From DIGJ01 sp041739345 (GTDB lineage: Bacteria > Bacillota > Clostridia > Lachnospirales > Lachnospiraceae), in assembly GCA_041739345.1 (NCBI GenBank), contig JBGSNZ010000001.1, positions 1-64,000 of the forward strand: a stretch of DNA of 64,000 nt, written 5' to 3'. Both the position numbers and the translations under genes were made by a program. The notes beneath the pieces were generated by a model. It ran no database searches. It had not been told where the DNA came from and worked only from the letters and a program-made list of their open reading frames with translations. Below, piece after piece: positions 61,080 through 64,000 of this stretch (position 1 is the stretch's first letter; the number at the start of each line of letters is the position of its first letter).

Positions 61080-62039
61080 GTGTTTGATTTTGAAAAACCA
61101 AAAATTGAGATCGCAGAAATTTCTGAAGATAGAAAATACGGACGTTTTGTAGTAGAACCGCTCGAAAGAGGTTACGGTACAACTTTGGGTAATTCTTTAA
61201 GAAGAATTATGCTGTCATCATTGCCTGGTAGCGCAGTTAGTCAAGTTAAGATTGAAGGCGTTGTACATGAATTCAGTGCTATTCCTGGTGTTAAGGAAGA
61301 TGTAACGGAAATTATCATGAACATTAAGAGCCTGGCAATTAGGAATACAAGTGAGACGAATGAGCCTAAAACTGCTTATATTGAGTTTGAGGGTGAAGGT
61401 GTTGTAACTGCAGGAGATATTCAGGTTGATCCAGATATTGAGATTTTAAATCCAGAATTAGAGATTGCTACACTAAGTGGTGGATCCGATTGCAAATTAT
61501 ATATGGAATTAACAATTACAAAGGGAAGAGGTTACATTAGTGCCGAAAAGAACAAAAATGATGATCTCCCAATCGGCGTAATTCCAATTGATTCTATTTA
61601 TACACCAGTTGAGCGTGTAAACTTAACAGTTCAGAATACTCGTGTTGGTCAGATTACTGACTATGATAAGCTTACATTGGATGTATATACCAATGGAACT
61701 TTAGAACCAGACGAAGCGGTAAGTTTAGCAGCTAAGGTATTAAGTGCACATTTAAATTCATTTATAGACCTTTCTGAGAATGCAAAGACTGCTGAAATCA
61801 TGGTAGAAAAAGAAGATAATGAGAAAGAAAAAGTTCTTGAGATGAATATTGATGAACTTGAACTTTCTGTTCGTTCTTATAACTGCTTGAAGAGAGCTGG
61901 TATCAACACAGTTGAAGAATTAACCAATAGAACTTCTGAAGATATGATGAAAGTTCGTAATTTAGGACGTAAGTCATTAGAAGAAGTGCTTGCAAAATTA
62001 AAAGAATTAGGATTGTCACTTAACATAGGTGATGAATAA
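61080..62039 (+). CDS. rpoA: RNA polymerase alpha subunit
   Basis: A 319-residue subunit that nucleates core assembly and contacts activators. The N-terminal domain has GYGTTLGNSLRRIMLSSLPGSAV and the C-terminal domain has ELELSVRSYNCLKRAGINTVEELTNR and RNLGRKSLEEVLAKLKELGL, giving both halves. It starts at GTG 61080 after AAAGGAGGG. The 126-base gap from rpsD contains only a weak hairpin (GGGAGAAT...ATTCTCTC). Confidence 0.97.
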   Translation: MFDFEKPKIEIAEISEDRKYGRFVVEPLERGYGTTLGNSLRRIMLSSLPGSAVSQVKIEGVVHEFSAIPGVKEDVTEIIMNIKSLAIRNTSETNEPKTAYIEFEGEGVVTAGDIQVDPDIEILNPELEIATLSGGSDCKLYMELTITKGRGYISAEKNKNDDLPIGVIPIDSIYTPVERVNLTVQNTRVGQITDYDKLTLDVYTNGTLEPDEAVSLAAKVLSAHLNSFIDLSENAKTAEIMVEKEDNEKEKVLEMNIDELELSVRSYNCLKRAGINTVEELTNRTSEDMMKVRNLGRKSLEEVLAKLKELGLSLNIGDE

Positions 62040-62067
62040 ATCATAAAAATCACAGGAGGTAATACAA

Positions 62068-62604
62068 ATGGCCGGATATAGAAAACTTGGTAGAACGTCA
62101 AGCCAGAGAAAAGCATTGCTTCGTAACCAAGTAACTAATTTACTATACAATGGTAAAATTGTTACAACTGAAGCAAAAGCAAAAGAAATCCGTAAAATTG
62201 CTGAGCATTTAGTAGCATTAGCTGTAAGAGAAAAAGACAACTTTGAAACTGTTACCGTTACTGCTAAAGTAGCTCGTAAAGATAAAGATGGTAAAAGAGT
62301 GAAAGAAGTTGTAGATGGTAAGAAAGTTACTGTTTATGATGATGTTCAAAAGGAAATCAAAAAAGACAGCGCAAGTCGTCTTCATGCTAGAAGACAGATG
62401 AACAAAGTTCTTTACTCCATTACTGAAGTTCCTGCTGACGCAGCTGGAAAGAAAAAGAATACAAAGACTGTAGATGTTACAGACAAGTTATTCAATGAAA
62501 TCGCACCTAAATATGTAGACCGTAACGGTGGTTACACAAGAATCGTAAAGATTGGTCAACGTAAAGGCGATGCAGCTATGGAAGTATTAATCGAATTAGT
62601 TTAA
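62068..62604 (+). CDS. rplQ: Ribosomal protein L17
   Basis: 50S protein of 178 residues near the tunnel exit. It has MAGYRKLGRTSSQRKALLRNQVTNLL and the end GNGGYTRIVKIGQRKGD-type (DRNGGYTRIVKIGQRKGDAA). It is longer than the ~120 usual by an insertion at ~65-125 rich in Lys and Val, as in other clostridial forms. It is the last gene of the cluster. Confidence 0.96.
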   Translation: MAGYRKLGRTSSQRKALLRNQVTNLLYNGKIVTTEAKAKEIRKIAEHLVALAVREKDNFETVTVTAKVARKDKDGKRVKEVVDGKKVTVYDDVQKEIKKDSASRLHARRQMNKVLYSITEVPADAAGKKKNTKTVDVTDKLFNEIAPKYVDRNGGYTRIVKIGQRKGDAAMEVLIELV

Positions 62605-62618
62605 TAAATTCATATATA

Positions 62619-62662
62619 AAAAAGAAGCGATCCAAGTTTGCTTGGCAAGAGCTTCTTTTTTT
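62619..62662 (+). terminator. Terminator at the end of the ribosomal cluster
   Basis: AAGAAGC and GCTTCTT pair with an inner CCAAG/CTTGG stem, followed by seven T. It lies 15 bases behind rplQ. Confidence 0.85.
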
Positions 62663-62700
62663 GTTGAAACGAACTGTGTTCAATTCTGGGTTAATGAATG

Positions 62701-62979
62701 ACGGACGCGGGGAGTTTCGGGAAAGTCACGCAAGAAAGCGGTGGGTATATGGTTTTTGAAATTCGAATGGAACGGAGGGTCTTCCCTTAAAATCAGTCGC
62801 ATAAACATTCGGTAGAACCTCTAGGCACGAAAGAATCAACTCTTTGGGAGCTGATTCTTTCTAAAGTTTCCACCTCATAATGCGAAAATGATTTTAAGGG
62901 AAGACCCTCCGTTCCACTAGAAATTTGAAGATTATGAACACCGCTTTTTGCTGAATTTGAGAAAATGGCCCGCTGCTGT
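62701..62979 (+). repeat. Family-1 structured hairpin element, copy B (279 nt)
   Basis: It begins ACGGACGCGGG and ends GGCCCGCTGCTGT. The arms 62761-62795 and 62889-62924 pair over more than 30 bases and enclose a core with AGAACCTCTAGGCAC and an ACTC...GAGC apical stem. It has the same length and layout as copy C and is inverted relative to copy A. Paired changes set its stem (AGGGTCTTCCCT) apart from copy A. It follows rplQ on the same strand. Confidence 0.85.
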
Positions 62980-63214
62980 CTATATTGATAGAATAAATAC
63001 AGAATTTATATAGGAAAGTAGTAAAAAGCGTAGGCGGCTTCGTTCTGTATGGAAATTTGCAGAAAAAAACATTTATATGGGATAAAGAAAAAAGCCAAAG
63101 GCAGCATGTGATAAATCGTCATGTCATTAGACAAATGAGAAATTATGAACTGGCCTGTTTTTGACTTTTTACGAAATTAACTCTTAATCTGTTTTATGAA
63201 ATGCATAAAGAAAA
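62980..63214. other. Intergenic stretch, nothing recognised
   Basis: About 235 bases between two family-1 copies. It is AT-rich with scattered short stems. No frame with a ribosome site and no family-1 core was found. Confidence 0.5.
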
Positions 63215-63291
63215 GCGAGTCCGTATTTAGAAGTCAGCAATGAAATGCTCAGCCGTTCATAGCGTCACTTTCCCAAAAAACTCGCGTCCGT
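63215..63291 (-). repeat. Family-1 element, deleted copy D (77 nt)
   Basis: On the minus strand it reads GGACGCGAGTTTTTTGGGAAAG, GACGCTATGAACGGCTGAG, and closes with GGACTCGC. The first part matches copies A and B (GGGAAAGT), the second matches copy C (GACGCCATGAAGGGCTGAG). The long central stem and core are missing. The outer GCGAGT/ACTCGC pairing is kept. Confidence 0.7.
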
Positions 63292-63388
63292 CCTATACAG
63301 TTAAACCAAACATAACGACACATCCTTTACATTTTCCATCAAATCATTTAAAATAAGAAGGAATATTTCAGAAAATATGAAGCTGGAA

Positions 63389-63416
63389 TTGAAAATAAGT
63401 ACGAATTTGTTGTACT
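63389..63416 (+). promoter_or_regulatory. Possible promoter for the ECF ATPase gene
   Basis: TTGAAA and TGTACT with a 16-base spacer, 33 bases before the start. The -10 is weak. Confidence 0.4.
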
Positions 63417-63449
63417 TAGGGGCATCTTCTCAGAAAGAAGGAATAACCA

Positions 63450-64000
63450 ATGTCAATTATTAAAGCGAAAGATTTAGCATTTGAATATATAAGAAGAGAT
63501 GAACAAGGGAATGTAGAAAGTATTAACCGCGCAATTGATGGCGTTAATATTAGTGTGGAAGCAGGAGACTTTGTGGCTATTTTGGGGCACAATGGCTCTG
63601 GAAAATCGACTTTGGCCAAACATATTAATGCCATTTTAATGCCGACTGAGGGTACTGTGTGGGTTGATGGAATGGACATAAAGGATGAAAAGAATCTTTG
63701 GGATATACGTCAGACTTCTGGTATGGTATTTCAGAACCCAGATAACCAGATTATAGGTAATATCGTGGAAGAGGATGTAGGATTTGGACCTGAAAATCTT
63801 GGTATTCCAACGGATGAAATATGGGAGAGAGTAGAGGAAAGTCTAAAAGCGGTAGGAATGTATGAATATCGGGAACATTCTCCAAATAAACTTTCTGGTG
63901 GACAAAAGCAGAGGGTAGCAATCGCTGGTATTATGGCAATGAAGCCAAAATGTATTGTGCTCGATGAACCAACTGCCATGCTAGATCCAAACGGCAGGAA
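63450..64000 (+). CDS. ecfA: ECF transporter ATPase (EcfA1/CbiO-like), cut by window end
   Basis: An ABC ATPase powering group II ECF vitamin/metal uptake. From ATG 63450 (GAAGGAAT upstream) it shows Walker A GHNGSGKST, Q-loop FQNPDNQIIG, signature LSGGQKQRVAIAG and Walker B CIVLDEPTAMLDP. The frame is open to the last base, at residue ~183 of the usual ~280. In firmicutes the pair ecfA1-ecfA2-ecfT follows rplQ, so its partner genes probably lie just beyond the window. Confidence 0.92.
   Translation, partial: MSIIKAKDLAFEYIRRDEQGNVESINRAIDGVNISVEAGDFVAILGHNGSGKSTLAKHINAILMPTEGTVWVDGMDIKDEKNLWDIRQTSGMVFQNPDNQIIGNIVEEDVGFGPENLGIPTDEIWERVEESLKAVGMYEYREHSPNKLSGGQKQRVAIAGIMAMKPKCIVLDEPTAMLDPNGR

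Noticed and set aside
1..64000. tRNA, rRNA, intact transposase, prophage, CRISPR-Cas or toxin-antitoxin genes
   Set aside because: I looked for them and saw no supporting motif. Short or diverged cases could still be missed without a search tool.

Overview
This is 64 kb of low-GC Gram-positive chromosome. The gene content points to an anaerobic clostridium of the Lachnospiraceae type: a zinc-type S14, a four-cysteine adenylate kinase LID, a canonical sigma-A gene, Na+-pump decarboxylase subunits, and large cell-surface glycosidases and adhesins with Ig-like and PST-linker repeats. It resembles Lachnoclostridium (Clostridium) phytofermentans; that species call is an inference from memory and was not tested. 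Apart from the right end and the first gene, which are cut by the window, most genes look intact. I saw no tRNA, rRNA, CRISPR array, intact transposase or phage gene.

Layout. 1-7.2 kb: the end of a repeat-rich surface protein, a LytS-type sensor kinase with a REC-SARP-like response regulator, and a second secreted repeat protein. 7.4-9.3 kb: a TetR regulator followed by two decayed genes, an alpha/beta hydrolase with a frameshift and a premature stop, and a GPH-type sugar transporter reduced to two fused fragments. 9.4-13.7 kb: an orphan 7TMR-DISM/GHKL kinase, beta and gamma subunits of a sodium-pumping decarboxylase, and a PH-like membrane protein. 14-19.5 kb: a glycerol locus (kinase, facilitator, G3P-dehydrogenase-like flavoprotein, second FAD oxidoreductase, DUF1667 protein). 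19.8-25.4 kb: a DapB-like dehydrogenase with a MerR/BmrR-type regulator, a patatin-like lipase, a Mrp/NBP35 ATPase and rpoD. 25.5-30.5 kb: two convergent CPBP proteases, a small membrane protein, a YqeY-like protein, class II aldolase and a hydrolase. 30.5-35.5 kb: a MATE exporter and a PspA-zinc ribbon-TPM-SPFH envelope-stress operon matching the order of B. subtilis ydjFGHI. 35.6-39.3 kb: TetR, a dehydrogenase pair and an rRNA-methyltransferase-like gene.

39.4-62.6 kb is the S10-spc-alpha ribosomal protein supercluster, from rpsJ to rplQ, with secY, adk, map, infA and rpoA. It is split between infA and rpmJ by a 6.5 kb insert holding a 1,890-residue secreted GH2 beta-galactosidase-like enzyme. 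The insert is bounded by a 279-nt structured element on the left and another inverted repeat on the right. infA has a terminator behind it and rpmJ has its own strong promoter, so the cluster is now at least two transcription units. An ECF transporter ATPase gene begins at the right edge.

The least explained content is intergenic. One family of large hairpin elements has three near-full copies of 277-279 nt (after yqeY, infA and rplQ) and one deleted copy. They share a conserved core and conserved loops, but the long stems differ in sequence while still pairing, which is compensatory change. A second, unrelated family has two copies of about 150 nt (before glpK and after the DUF1667 gene), also with conserved internal-loop motifs and divergent but paired stems. 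These are the best candidates here for undescribed structured RNAs or small non-autonomous mobile elements.
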